DNA of 64,000 bases from Aricia agestis (Eukaryota; Arthropoda; Insecta; Lepidoptera; Lycaenidae): the NCBI RefSeq assembly GCF_905147365.1, contig NC_056420.1:6830001-6894000 (forward strand), written 5' to 3'. Both the position numbers and the translations under genes were made by a program. Under the pieces are notes generated by a model that was not told the DNA's origin, made no database searches, and saw only the letters and a program-made list of their open reading frames with translations. Of this stretch, positions 1-11,363 are shown piece after piece; position 1 is the first letter of the stretch; every line of letters begins with the position of its first letter.

Positions 1-322
1 AGCGTGACTTTTTTTGCATATTTGTTATTAATCCTTACCTACATATATATCAAAATATTAATTGGAATTATGTGAAAAATAGAATTTTCCTTTAAATTAT
101 TACCATGAGCCAAATATTTTAGAAGTAAGGACAGCTCTTTAGCTCACGATAGCCTTGGTTATAAGGACATATTTTATGAAATAAAACAAAAATGACGATT
201 TTGCACATCCGTCATTGTTAATAGTCATGGGCGATACAGACAAAGTTACAGCTTAATTATACTTAGAAATATTTAAACTATTTTGAAGTATAAAAATAAT
301 AATTATTATTAATTAATTTATA

Positions 323-503
323 CTCAACTCGGGCTAACTTGTCGCCAGCGGTCATTGACCCCCTGTCAAAAACATGCCACTTTCCATATAAACCGTGATT
401 GACAATGAAGTGTCAGATATTGTCAATTGTGGTTTTATATGGAAAATGACAAGTTTTTGACAGGGAGTCAATGACCGCTAGCGACAAATTAGCCCGAGTG
501 GAG
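323..503. mobile_element. Palindromic MITE, TA target site
   Basis: Two arms of about 75 bp face each other: CTCAACTCGGGCTAA at the left end against the complement of TTAGCCCGAGTGGAG at the right, with matching TGTCGC-AGCGGTCATTGAC inside. TA dinucleotides at 321-322 and 504-505 are consistent with a Tc1/mariner-type duplication. Confidence 0.7.
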
Positions 504-810
504 TATAGAGTATTAGTGTAAAACAATAATCTCTTCATTACAATTTTTTTTACAATATTTAAGTTGCGTTAATTCTGATTTTGGCAACGCGCCAAAAGAG
601 CTGTAAAATATGAACCCGTGTCTATTGTCATCTTAACAAAGCTTGTAAATGGTGTACAAATAAAAGAATCTCTAAAAACGTAACACAAAATACAAAAATA
701 TACAGTAGATTAACTCAGTCGTATCCTTGCATCGAATATCGTTCAACTCTTAGATAAAGTTTGCACGCGTGAAATTATTAAAGTGGTCTGCAACTTCTTT
801 TGCTACTTAA

Positions 811-1003
811 AGACGCACCATCGAAGAAATTGATTGACAGACAGGTGGCAGACCTATCACCTAAGTTATTTAATGATCGGGTTATGTCAATTCAATGTTA
901 GTCGAGATCTGTCAAAAACTTCATAGAATTCTTTGAGTTAACTAAACCAAAAACGTAGAGCTACTTTGCCTATGCACCAACTTCTCTGACAGACCTCACT
1001 TGC
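811..1003. repeat. Degenerate copy of the 27.2-kb MITE family
   Basis: CACCATCGAAGAAATTGATT at the left, GTCAATTCAATGTTA inside and CACCAACTTCTCTGA at the right parallel the better-preserved element at 27216-27377. Confidence 0.5.
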
Positions 1004-1018
1004 GCAAATCTGAGTTAA

Positions 1019-1383
1019 GAGGGCGACTAACCAAAAAATCAAACATCGTCCTTCTCTCTTCACACTCACGCCCGTCTTTCATATGCCAGGTGAAAAAGGA
1101 CGACGCGGAATCATCGCCAAGTTAGTTTTTTCTTAATAATTCGATAAATAACAAAATTTAAAAAATCCGCCTTGTCAGTGATAGAATGAACTCTCAATGA
1201 TAGAATGCACGGTTATGGCAATATATGAAAAATTCGTGAAAATTAGATGCATCTTTGTGATTTTTTAATCGTGAAAATTTTGAAGATATCGTGTTTTGCT
1301 CAGATCAAATTCTTAGAAATATAATGTATCTTATCTATGTTTAGAAAATGAACAAAATAGACAATTTTAGGTTAGTCGTCCCC
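1019..1383. mobile_element. piggyBac-like MITE, TTAA target site
   Basis: Left end GAGGGCGACTAACC and right end GGTTAGTCGTCCCC are near-perfect inverted repeats, flanked directly by TTAA at 1015-1018 and 1384-1387. The TTAA duplication is diagnostic of the piggyBac superfamily. No transposase remains. A fragment of the same family lies at 11303-11363. Confidence 0.75.
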
Positions 1384-1894
1384 TTAAGGTTAACCCTGTG
1401 TTAAAATGTCGTGTCAATGTTCTGTTATAAATACGTGGAATGAAAGAAAATATTATGACGTAAAATAATCCAGAGTTAAATAATAACTTAACCCACACAA
1501 GCAAATGTGGCTAAGGCCGACAAGTGTGAATATGGCCTACTGTTTATTATTAATATTGTGATAACGCGATGAATATTTCAAAAGGGAAAAATTATTCGAC
1601 ATGCACACGAGCACAAAAGGGATTCCCCGGCTTCCGGTGTTTATTTGGATTTAACTGGACAGTGGCCCGTAGTCAGAAAAATCGTTTGAGCTTAAAAACG
1701 GCCAGGTTTTATTTATTGGTAGATGCTTTTATTTATTGGTAGATTTTTTTATATATTATTTGGTAGTGATTTTTGTTAGTAATATCCATTTTTACTCGGA
1801 TATTAGAAACGATAACTTAAATTCGGGAGAATGTGTTTAAAAATATTTTTCTACAATAGTTAAATAGTATAGTATAGTTTAGAAAGAGTGCTTC

Positions 1895-2245
1895 CAATTT
1901 TGGGACGATGACCAAGTCGTTCACTGCGTTCTGGCTATAGTAAGAAACTCCATGTGCCCTTCACTAAAAGTGACTATTTCAGGGGTTCTTTCATTGTGAG
2001 AGCTGCACACTTGTGGAACGATTTACCATATTCTGACATTCGAGAGTCAAGTTCACTAGCTATTTTTAAAAAAAGCTGCTTAACCATCTTTTGAATAGAG
2101 TCGCTCCCTAAATTTTATCTGTTTGTCGACTTTTTGTATTACCCTGCTTATAATTAATATGCAATATCTCCATAGCCGCAGGGTTGCCTGGAAGAGATCG
2201 CTTTAAGCGATAAGGCCGTCCTTGCCCACATTTTACTATAAACAT
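1895..2245 (+). mobile_element. CR1/jockey-like LINE, ORF2 C-terminus and 3' end
   Basis: A plus-strand frame gives SGYSKKLHVPFTKSDYFRG, then SFIVRAAHLWNDLP and KKSCLTIF before a stop at about 2094. This is the conserved tail of many insect non-LTR reverse transcriptases (AAHLWNDLP). A 3' stretch around 2184-2215 has the short hairpin GATCGCTTTAAGCGATAAG, as in lepidopteran LINE 3' ends. 5'-truncated and inactive. Confidence 0.7.
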
Positions 2246-2386
2246 GTTAAGTTTTTTTTTATCTAATTAAAGGACTTTATCGTAAACGATAATGCCGTCC
2301 TTATAGGTATTCAATACAAATTATAAAAATTGAAAATCAACAAATCAGCCTCATTCCAAACATACTATGTGGTCCAGATATATATC

Positions 2387-2686
2387 TTAAACATCTCTGG
2401 GGTGTTTAAGAGATATATCTAAAATCTTATATAATATTTTAGCAGCCTCTGAAGATGGATCAGCCAAGATACTGTTAATACTGCCTACATTATAATAATC
2501 ACTATTGAGACGTGACCTCAAGTCTGCGCCCCGGACACACTCCGTCAGTATATGGACAATATCATCATGTGTATTGCAGATCTCACATAAACGATTGGGA
2601 GCTTTACCCATAAGAAAAGCAAACTTCTTTGACGGAATGTGCCCGACGCGCAGTCGTAATGCCAAAGTTAGGTCCTTTCTATTCAA
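2387..2686 (-). pseudogene. Non-LTR retrotransposon C-terminal fragment
   Basis: A 99-codon open frame carries RLRVGHIPSKKFAFLMGK followed by a CEIC-(7)-HILTEC cysteine/histidine pattern. That combination is typical of the region after the reverse transcriptase (near RNase H) in I/R1/jockey-type LINEs. It lacks the polymerase, so it is a truncated remnant, oriented opposite to the neighbouring LINE end at 1895-2245. Confidence 0.6.
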
Positions 2687-2699
2687 CCCGCATTGCTAA

Positions 2700-3570
2700 A
2701 CATGTTAAGTTAGTCGAACTAGTTATAGTACCAAATTGTGAACAATAAAGAGTTATCTACTATCTATCGATCTAGTGTAGGTACTTTATTATTATTCGTT
2801 TTAGTCAGGTGTCGCTGAAACATGATTGTAATATTAAATACCCTCAAATATTATTATATTATAGTATTAATACAAGGTGTAATATAACAAATTGATAATA
2901 CTTTACGGTTTGTATGTATCCCTTCTGTGAAACTATCAGCGCCGAAAGAGCATTTTTTTTGTTTTTTTGTGAATTGTATGGGCAGGTGAGAGTCATGAGA
3001 ATTTTCCTATACAAAAGTAAAAGAAAAGTTAATCCTTAAGCGCTGCTACTTTCACACCGAACTCTATATAGAGGACTCATATGCACTCAAAAGTATTATC
3101 TCAGTTTTGATACAACCTGTATATAGAATAGTGTTTCAGAATCCATGCTATAAAAATCCTATTATTGTCATTCATGGTTTCGGATCTTGATCTATGTCTG
3201 TGGTTTCGGCAATAGAATGGCTTCTAACGATTTGATAGTTTAACATAATTAGGTCTTGATTACACCCACTGAGTAGTGTAGCGAGACAGTACAAACACAA
3301 TTTGATTGGCCGAGAGCACTGTCACTATATGTCGGTAGGTGTAATGAAGGCCTTCGTGAAAAACCCTCCTGGCGCAGTCAGTTAAAAACCAGTCAGGAGC
3401 CTCTAATAAATACGGTTATAAAATTCCAATAATATTAAAATGTAATCGCTTTTAATTTTAAGCCTCTTCAGTTCCAAACGACTTTTTGATTTAAGTCCTG
3501 TTAAGCTCTTGGCTAATTAATTCCATCCTGTAATAACAATTTAATCGTTTTTACATCTGTATATTAATAA
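2700..3570. other. Intergenic, no clear feature
   Basis: AT-rich sequence with no gene or well-bounded repeat seen; only weak facing TTACACC/GGTGTAA words around 3265-3345. Confidence 0.5.
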
Positions 3571-3572
3571 CT

Positions 3573-4081
3573 CCCGCCCCGGCTTCGGTGACGGTGACCC
3601 GTTTCATTGGAACCAGAGGGCCTAGACAAGCGGCAAGCGATTATCGTAAACGCCAACGCCAACTCCATATTAAGATGTATGGGATTTGACATTAGTATTC
3701 GCTAGCGAAGCGATGGCTTATGTCAAATCGCATACATTTTGTTAACGTTTACGATAATCGCTTGCCACTTGTCTACTAGGGCAGGTCAGCTGATACTCAG
3801 GAGTAATTTTATAGTGCCCAAGTGTGTGCACAGTACACAAGAGCACTCTCTATTCCTTTACTCTCATAACTCAGTGGGACGGACGACACGACTGGCGAGA
3901 GATCAGGCGCAGGACCGACGTTTTACATGCCCATCCGACGCATGGATCATCTTACTTGTCAGACAATCAAGTGATCAGCCTGCATTGCCTTAACCAAACT
4001 TGGAAATAACACGTTTTCAACATGGGACCGACACGACCTGCAATCAAAACCCACGCTCTAAGCTATTGGACCACGGAGGCG
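3573..4081 (-). mobile_element. tRNA-headed SINE split by a MITE
   Basis: The minus strand reads GCCTCCGTGGTCC at 4081 and continues with the same body as the copy at 47779-48149. An insertion at about 3627-3779 interrupts the 3' part. The B-box region is degraded in this copy. Confidence 0.7.
3627..3779. mobile_element. MITE nested in SINE
   Basis: Arms of about 35 bp (AAGCGATTATCGTAAACG at the left, its complement CGTTTACGATAATCGCTT at the right) flank a core that disrupts the SINE at 3573-4081. Exact ends and target duplication are not clear. Confidence 0.6.
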
Positions 4082-4084
4082 TTT

Positions 4085-4500
4085 AAATCTACATAATAAT
4101 GTTTAATTGTATAAAATAATAAAATGTGTTTAAATGGTATACAATCTAATAGTAATTAATGGATATTTTACCTACAATATCGTTCAAGCAACAATCCATT
4201 GGATAAAAAAGGGATAAAATATCATAATATTTACATCATTACTTTGTCCTCTGATCACCCTAAGGATAGAATCACTTTAACTTTCTACAAATGTCTAGAC
4301 TGCAGAATAAAACACTTTATTTCACTCTAACGATGTAAAAAGTTTGTGAAATTACTTTTATTGACAAGAACACTGTCAAAGGGGTACCTAAGTAATAAAG
4401 TTCTCACTATTCCCCACAGCATTTAGCATGATAACTTTGAAAAATAATAATATGAAAGAGTAGGTGTCAGTAAAATATTTCCACGAAATGCACCGACACC
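4085..4500. other. Intergenic, no clear feature
   Basis: AT-rich stretch with no gene or repeat recognised. Confidence 0.5.
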
Positions 4501-4504
4501 GTCA

Positions 4505-5137
4505 ATTCAGACCGCAACGCGACGCGTAGATGCATTTCTCAATTAGTATGGACAGAGTAGACAGAGTGGTATGGATTTGACAGATTCGCAAGACGTCTGA
4601 CGCAATTAAAATCTGTCAAATCCATACAAATTTAGAAATGCATCTACGCGTCGCGTTGCGGTCTGAATCAACCCTTACGCAATTAAAATCTGTCAATTCA
4701 GTACGAATTTAGAAATGCATCTACGCGTCGCGTTGCGGTCTGAATCAACCCTTACGCAATTAAAATCTGTCAATTCAGTACGAATTTAGAAATGCATCTA
4801 CGCGTCGCGTTGCGGTCTGAATCAACCCTTACGCAATTGAAATCTGTCAATTCAGTACGAATTTAGAAATGCATCTACGCGTCGCGTTGCGGTCTGAATC
4901 AACCCTTACGCAATTGAAATCTGTCAATTCAGTACGAATTTAGAAATGCATCTACGCGTCGCGTTGCGGTCTGAATCAACCCTTACGCAATTGAAATCTG
5001 TCAATTCAGTACGAATTTAGAAATGCATCTACGCGTCGCGTTGCGGTCTGAATCAACCCTTACGCAATTGAAATCTGTCAATTCAGTACGAATTTAGAAA
5101 TGCATCTACGCGTCGCGTTGCGGTCTGAATTAACCCA
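4505..5137. mobile_element. MITE with internal satellite expansion
   Basis: The left end TTCAGACCGCAACGCGACGC and the right end carrying its complement are inverted repeats of about 34 bp. Between them the right half is multiplied as a 77-bp tandem array. Related degenerate pieces occur at 5985-6085 and 8571-8965. Confidence 0.7.
4631..5135. repeat. 77-bp tandem array, about 6.5 units
   Basis: The word TTTAGAAATGCATCTACGCG recurs at 4631, 4708, 4785, 4862, 4939, 5016 and 5093, an exact 77-bp period. Units are almost identical (a few A/G variants at one site), so the expansion is recent or homogenised. Confidence 0.95.
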
Positions 5138-5189
5138 CAAAGAATGTTTTTCCGCGACGTTGTGCGTCGCGTCAAAAAATTTCGTCGTT

Positions 5190-5333
5190 TATCCCGCAGG
5201 AACCTATCCTATCCTTTTCCGGCACAAAAAGTAGCCTTTGTCACAGAATATAAATTAGTAGTACCAACCTTTGTCTAAGTATCGCCATACAAAATTTAAG
5301 CAAAATTGGTTCAGTGGTTTGGGCGTAAAGAGG
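5190..5333 (+). repeat. RTE-like LINE 3' fragment
   Basis: Contains ACCTATCCTATCC, CATACAAAATTTAAGCAAAA and TTGGTTCAGTGGTTTGGGCG, the worn 3' end of the RTE-type repeat seen better at 63507-63735. A SINE follows immediately. Confidence 0.55.
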
Positions 5334-5678
5334 TTTTTTTTTTTTTTTTAATGAAATAAGGGGGCAAACGAGCAAACGGGTCACCTGATGGAAAGCAACT
5401 TCCGTCGCCCATGGACACTCGCAGCATCAGAAGAGCTGCAAGTGCGTTGCCGGCCTTTTAAGAGGGAATAGGGTAATAGGGGAGGGTAGGGAAGGGAAGG
5501 GAATAGTTGAGGGTAGGGAATGGAATAGGGTAGGGGTTAGGGGATTGGGCCTCCGGTAAACTCACTCACTCGGCGAAACACAGCGCAAGCGCTGTTTCAC
5601 GCCGGTTTTCTGTGAGAACGTGGTATTTATCCGGTCGAGCCGGCCCATTCGTGCCGAAGCATGGCTCTCCCACGTATA
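5334..5678 (-). mobile_element. A-tailed SINE copy (Metulj-like), reference description
   Basis: Read on the minus strand the element starts ACGTGGGAGAGCCATG, has CGGCTCGACCGG (like a pol III B box), a short palindrome around AGCGCTTGCGCT, a variable CCCTA/TTCCC pyrimidine tract, GGCCGGCAACGCAC, CCATCAGGTGACCCG and CCCCCTTATTTCAT, then an A-run. Length is about 330 bp. The 3' half is very common in butterfly and moth genomes and recalls the Metulj SINEs of Heliconius (name from memory). The head is internal-promoter-like but no true tRNA fold was confirmed. Confidence 0.8.
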
Positions 5679-6240
5679 AATATAGATATGGATTTATCGT
5701 TCTATGCTTATTGTATTTCGATGAGTGATAACTCAAGTAGTATTTGCGATTCGAAACTTTTTTGTATTCAAAACTTTGGATCACAGTTGTAGAAATGTAG
5801 AGAGTTTTCTTTAGAAAAACAGTTTCTATTTAGAATTCAACTGGTGTACTTAATTTAAAGTAAATATGGCAATGTTTTAAAAGATGTCTTCAGTTACAAT
5901 TCATATCTCGTGTAGTATTCTGTTATTTTAAATTATTGTACGTATGTTGCGTGCAGAAACAGTTAGTAAGACGTAATTGCAATTTACATTTAAAATCTGT
6001 TAATACCATATAACATTTAGTACATACCTAACGCATCTCACGGCAGCCACGCATCGCTTTGCAGTCTGAATTGACCCTTAGCGGATCTGTTAGTGAATGA
6101 AAAAAATCATAAAGTATTCATAAAATATTATGAATTATAAAATTGAATATTCTTGAAACTTTAGAAGGGTCTTCGGGAAACATATTGAAATGTTCAATAG
6201 TCAATATTGAATCAAATCAATCATAAATGTTCGAAATATG

Positions 6241-6985
6241 ACGTGAGAGAGCCATGATTCGGCACGAATGGGCCGCCTCGAGCGGAGAAATACCACGGGC
6301 TCACAGAAAACTGGCGTGAAACAGCGCTTGCGCTGTGTTTACCAGAGGCCCAATCCCCTACCCTTTTACCTTCCCTACCCTCTTCTATTTCCTTCCCTAC
6401 CCTCCCCTATTCCCTTCCCTACCCTCCCCTATTACCCTATTCCTTCTTAAAAGGCCGGCAACACACCTGCAGCTCTTTTTTTTATGAAATGGAAAGCAAC
6501 TTCCGTCGCCCATGGACACTCGCAGAATCATAAGAGCTGCAAGTGCGTTGCCGGCCTTTTAAGAGGGAATAGGGTAATAGGAGAGGGTAGAGAAGGGAAG
6601 GGGAGGGTAAAGAAGGGAATAGGGTAGGGGATTGGGCCTCCGGTAAACTCACTCACTCGGCGAAACACAGCGCAAGCGCTGTTTCGCGCCGGTTTTCTAT
6701 GAGAACGTGGTATTTCTCCGGTCGAGCCGGCCCATTCATGCCGAAGCATGGTTCTCCCACGTATAAAGGTAGGGGATCTTCTGATGCTGCGAGTGTCCAT
6801 GGGCGACGGAAGTTGCTTTCCATCAGGTGACCCGTTTGCTCGTTTGCCCCCTTATTTCATAAAAAAAATTATGCATTGTAATTTGTTATTAGATATTTTA
6901 TTTTTTATAAATCAAAATTAGCATTTTTTTTATTATTAAATAAGGGGGCAAACGAGCAAACGGGTCACCTGATGGTAAGCAACTA
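6241..6985. mobile_element. Compound cluster of SINE pieces
   Basis: At least four pieces of the A-tailed SINE abut: a plus copy truncated at its tail (6241-6478), a minus copy lacking part of the tail (6478-6765), a plus tail fragment (6769-6868) and a minus tail fragment (6926-6981). Head-on arrangement gives long inverted repeats. Confidence 0.75.
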
Positions 6986-7802
6986 CAATAGCATAAATTC
7001 ATACTAATAATGCAAGGATTTCATACTTTGATTTGATGGTTCTAAAATATGAATTGTTCTATTTGTAGAACAGTATTACTCTTAAATTATATAACCATTA
7101 TCCTACCAATATACAAAACATCTGCTGATTAGGGTTCCGTTTTAGGGTTCTGTAACTAACAAAATTTGGTGGACTACGGAGTGTAGTTATATAATAACAA
7201 TGTCATACAAATGGAACAATCCATATTTTAGTACCATCAATTAATCAAAGTATGAAATCCTTTCTATCTCTGTTGGCTACCACTTTCGAGATTTCTCGCA
7301 GATAAAAATGTTGTTCGTCTTATCAAAATAAGGCTACTCACAAAAAATTTGCCTGATAGTAATAAAAAAATATTGTTCTACGAGTAGGGAACTCTGACTA
7401 TTCAAGTGAGATAGATATGATATTATGAAAAGCTTTCTATAGTTTTCTACTAACATTTGATAATTAATATATTTTCTCCGTAGCCAAAAGATATAAGAAC
7501 GTCAGCAGCTTTCGTACAACACCCAAGGGAGGCTTCGCATTCTAAGCTTAAACATAAATAAACTCAATTTTACGAGTTTTCAAGCCTTGAAAATTTATTG
7601 AACTTATTTTGAAAGATTTGCGTAAATAAAAGTTTTAGGGGAAAACTGTGACAGACTCAAATCACGAGAAACGAAAATAGTTTATAAAATGTTAGTTATC
7701 TGGTTCATCTATTCAAATGTTTTATTAATAAAATGTGCAAACATAACAGTAAGTAATAATAAGTCGAAATGGCAGAGTTGGAAAAAGTCACTCATAAGCT
7801 AT

Positions 7803-8016
7803 GTCCATACTGTGCACTTTCATCTTCAATTTTCGTCATCAACTTTCATATTGGCGCATTCAATAATTGAATGCGTCAAGGACCGCAACGCCAATATTGT
7901 CATTTTTGAAGTTTTGGATACGGTCAGAGGGCATGCGTCGCGGGCATGCCTCACGTTCGCTGTTGACTGCGCTATAACGCATGCCCTTGACGAACAGAAA
8001 AACGCACAGTGTGGAC
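7803..8016. mobile_element. hAT-like MITE
   Basis: Ends GTCCATACTGTGC and GCACAGTGTGGAC are inverted repeats, flanked by 8-bp near-duplicates TAAGCTAT (7795-7802) and AAAGCTAT (8017-8024). The long open frame across it is chance. Confidence 0.6.
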
Positions 8017-8094
8017 AAAGCTATTTGCCATTATTTCCATTACCTTCCGTGTCGCTTCGTACAGTTCCGTCGCGTTGTGATGGATCGTATTTGG

Positions 8095-8362
8095 CAGTGT
8101 TTCTCAACCTTTTTTATGACCAATCCCCCTGGTATGCAAACATATTTCGCGACCCCCTTTGCTTTTTTATCATGTACATAATATGTAGAATGTAGATAAT
8201 ATTATGACTACATACTTTTGTAAAAATCTCCTACTTAGTTATGATCTATATTTTTAATATTTATTGTTTTTTACTGAAATAGTTCTTTCGACCTTTTTCG
8301 ATCCTCCTACAAAAGCTTTGCGACCTCCCAGAAGGTTACGACCCGCAGATTGAAAAACATTC
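8095..8362. mobile_element. hAT-like MITE (CAGTGTTTCTCAACC type)
   Basis: The left end CAGTGTTTCTCAACCTTTT and a degenerate complementary right end enclose CGACCCCCTTTGC. GTATTTGG is duplicated at 8087-8094 and 8363-8370, the 8-bp signature of hAT. A relative lies at 52571-52789. Confidence 0.75.
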
Positions 8363-8570
8363 GTATTTGGGAACTATTTCGGAACTCGCCGGTCTGAAGA
8401 CTAATTTCCGTTCGATAATTCTTCCGAACTATTTGTCCACCTGTTCAGGGCTATTTTACCTACGAGCTGCTATGAAATTTATCCTTATGTCGTTAAAATA
8501 AAGGTTAATTCTGAAACAGTAGCCTGAATAAACTGTAATGTACTTGAATTATTAACTTTAGGATCAATTC

Positions 8571-8965
8571 AGACTTTTGTATGGATTTGACAGATTTCCA
8601 TTGCGTGAGACGTCTTGCAAATCTGTCAATTTGCAAAACGTCTCAGCCTACTGACCTCTATAATACACTGGACAGGCTATGCCGTACAAAATGACAGCTA
8701 TTTTTTGTGCCGATTTGAAGCGCCGCGGTGAGCGTACTGTGAACTAATTACATAGAAAATTACAACCGCCATTTGCAAAATAGTAGTTCCAAGTACACTC
8801 ACTACTGCTTTCACAGAGCAATCAGCGCCAATATGGCGACTTTCAAATAGGAACATTTTACTAATAGCGATCGCCTGTCCAGTGTATTATGGAGGTCAGT
8901 GTCTCAGCCGCACGAAATCTGTCAATTCAGTTCAAATTTCGATATGTTGCGGCCTGAATGACCCA
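8571..8965. mobile_element. MITE split by a younger MITE
   Basis: CAATTCAGAC at the left and GCGGCCTGAATG at the right, with GTATGGATTTGACAGATTT and AATCTGTCAATTCAG inside, are related to the 4505-5137 element. The middle is interrupted at 8649-8901. Confidence 0.55.
8649..8901. mobile_element. Nested MITE with 8-bp target duplication
   Basis: Inverted ends (ACTGACCTCTATAATACACT against AGTGTATTATGGAGGTCAGT) continue to GGACAGGC/GCCTGTCC. TCTCAGCC is duplicated at 8641-8648 and 8902-8909, consistent with hAT. Confidence 0.75.
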
Positions 8966-9573
8966 TATAGTCAATATGTAGTCTTACCAGTGCTTTATTC
9001 AAATACATTTTAATATTTTCGCAAACAAGGTAAAACTTTACCTTGTTTCATATAATTTAAGGGGGCGCACTCAGAAACATTAATAGTTAATTATCTTTAA
9101 TTTAATGAAGAGTGTGACAAAAAATTTATAGTTTGTTAAATCTTTTTAAATTGCAAGGTAATGTGATGACTGATGATAGGGTCACGAAAAAATACTTAGG
9201 GGCTGTTTCGCCACTTCCTGATAAGTGCCGGATAGTCTATCCACGACTTAACTTAACTAAAGTATGGAGAAACTGTCAATAAGTTGCGTTACATAACATT
9301 ACATCACTTTTTTAAGGGCAAATATTATGTTAGTAGCTATTCTGAAACAAATATTTTTGTATTTCAATTTGTGAAATCCTCTTAAAAGCAATGAAAGCAG
9401 TTAAAATATCTTGTCAGTTATTTAGCATTCTCGATCGACCCGCTTACCTAAAAGCTTTTTCTTCGATTTTATTATCATGAAACAACAAACTAACACGCGA
9501 GGTTGCTTGTTAGCTGACACTTCCTTATACAGCTTTGATAAGTCTTCAAAATATTATGACGAAATTACATTAA

Positions 9574-9721
9574 GGGCCTGTTTCACCACTTACTGATAAG
9601 TGCCGGATAGGTGATCCACCACTTAACTTGACAGATAGAGTATGGAGAATCTGTCAAATATTATGCTGTGAATAGCCCATCCAGCACTTTATCAGGTAGA
9701 GGTGAACCGTGAAACAGACCC
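9574..9721. mobile_element. PIF/Harbinger-like MITE, TAA duplication
   Basis: Ends GGGCCTGTTTCACCAC and GTGAAACAGACCC are flanked by TAA at 9571-9573 and 9722-9724. A truncated relative lies at 9201-9280 and a close one at 44003-44123. Confidence 0.75.
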
Positions 9722-9789
9722 TAAGTAAACTGCAACAAGCATTTGTATGTAAATGACAGCGTGACTATATTGTAAATAAATCATTAGCT

Positions 9790-10345
9790 TATACATCAGA
9801 ATAACACATAGGCTACAATTTTAACCGACTTTCAAAATGGAGGAGGTGATATGTTCGTTTTCTTATGTTCAATATTATAAAGGCGAAAGTTTGTTTGGAT
9901 GTATAGATGTATGGATGTTTGTTACTCTTTCACGCAAAAACTACTGAACGGATTTTAATGAAACTTTACAATATTATAGCTTATACATCAGAATAACACA
10001 TAGGCTACAATTTTAACCGACTTTCAAAATGGAGGAGGTGATATGTTCGTTTTCTTATACATCAGAATAACCCATCTAGGCTACAATTTTAACCGACTTT
10101 CAAAATGGAGGAGGTGATATGTTCGTTTTCTTATGTTCAATATTATAAAGGCGAAAGTTTGTTTGGATGTATAGATGTATGGATGTATGGATGTATGGAT
10201 GTTTGTTACTCTTTCACGCAAAAACTACTGAACGGATTTTAATGAAACTTTACAATATTATAGCTTATACATCAGAATAACACATAGGCTACAATTTTAA
10301 CCGACTTTCAAAATGGAGGAGGTGATATGTTCAACGATTACTCCG
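9790..10345. repeat. Partly tandem RTE-like repeat segments
   Basis: The block with AACCGACTTTCAAAATGGAG occurs at about 9823, 10013, 10091 and 10301, alternating with AAAGGCGAAAGTTTGTTTGG and CTACTGAACGGATTTTAATG. Unit spacing is about 187-210 bp. It resembles duplicated 3' ends of an RTE-type LINE. Related pieces continue at 11209-11290. Confidence 0.6.
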
Positions 10346-10391
10346 CCGTTTGTTAACCAATTTTAAAAATTTTTCTTTTGGTATATAGGGT

Positions 10392-10722
10392 ATTTTTTTT
10401 TATGAAATAAGGGGGCAATCGAGCAAATGGGTCACCTGATGGAAAGCAACTTCCGTCGCCCATGGACACTCGTAGCATCAGAAGAGCTGCAAGTGCGTTG
10501 CTGGCCTTTTAAGAGGGAATAGGGTAATAGGGGAGGGTAGGGAAGGGAAGGGAATACGGGAGGGTAGGAAAAGGAATAGGGTAGGGGATTGGGCCTCCGG
10601 TAAACTCACTCACTCGGCGAAACACAGCGCAAGCGCTGTTTCACGCCGGCTTTCTGTGAGAACGTGGTATTTCTCCGGTCGAGCCGGCCCATTCGTGCCA
10701 AAGCATGGCTCTCCCACGTATA
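10392..10722 (-). mobile_element. A-tailed SINE copy
   Basis: Near full length, T-run at the left end, head ending ACGTA at about 10720; inserted within the RTE-like repeat block. Confidence 0.8.
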
Positions 10723-10732
10723 ACGTATTATC

Positions 10733-10990
10733 CCAATTTGGTATTATGTTCACAAAAGTGGTGATCTGATGAAGGATCCATAAGTAATCGAGGGAACTCT
10801 TCAAAACTTATAGGTAAACATGTGGTGACTTCGGTTTCGTGAGAAGTATTCTAAGCATATGCTACCAACAAGTAATATTTTGCACCGAGGTATACCTGGT
10901 ATGCCGTGGTTCGGAAGGTGCTCAGAGAACTCCTGATTCTTTATAGATACAAGTTTGGGAGTTTCGGCGTTGTTTTTTCATAGTCTTTTA
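10733..10990. repeat. Old interspersed repeat, reverse copy
   Basis: Complement of the family seen at 18050-18290, 18890-19200 and 19310-19760 (words such as GTACCTTCGGATCC and GGTGCGAAATCTTAC, here degenerate). Confidence 0.45.
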
Positions 10991-11302
10991 GATCGAGACT
11001 CGAGTTTGTCAAGCGATAATTAAAAACTTATTTCAGTGTTAGATAGCTCATTTATCGAGTAAGACTATAGGCTAAGACTAATACGACCGAAGAAACTCAG
11101 GAAAATGTGGAAAAAACGGGGGAAATATTAGAAATTACGAACTACTGGCAATTTTTATGGCAATATTTGGCACAGATATAGAGTAGACCAAGTGAAGGGA
11201 GTAGGGACATAAGAGCTATTTTTAATGGGAAAATGTACGGTTTCAGTAAAATTCCTAATTTACGCGGGCGAAGCCGCGCGGGACATCTAGTAAATAATAA
11301 TT

Positions 11303-11363
11303 ATGAAAGACGGGCGTGAGTGTGAAGACAGAAGGACGATGCTTGATTTTTTGGGTTAGTCGC
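11303..11363 (-). repeat. Fragment of the piggyBac-like MITE
   Basis: The complement reads AGAGGGCGACTAACCC and continues through GCATCGTCC and CACTCACGCCCGTCTTTCAT, as at 1019-1085. Confidence 0.7.

Noticed and set aside
4631..5135. CRISPR-like regular repeats
   Set aside because: The whole 77-bp unit is repeated with no variable spacers, inside a eukaryotic MITE.
7689..8195. 168-codon ORF
   Set aside because: It runs through a hAT-like MITE and into another one; composition and lack of motifs indicate chance.
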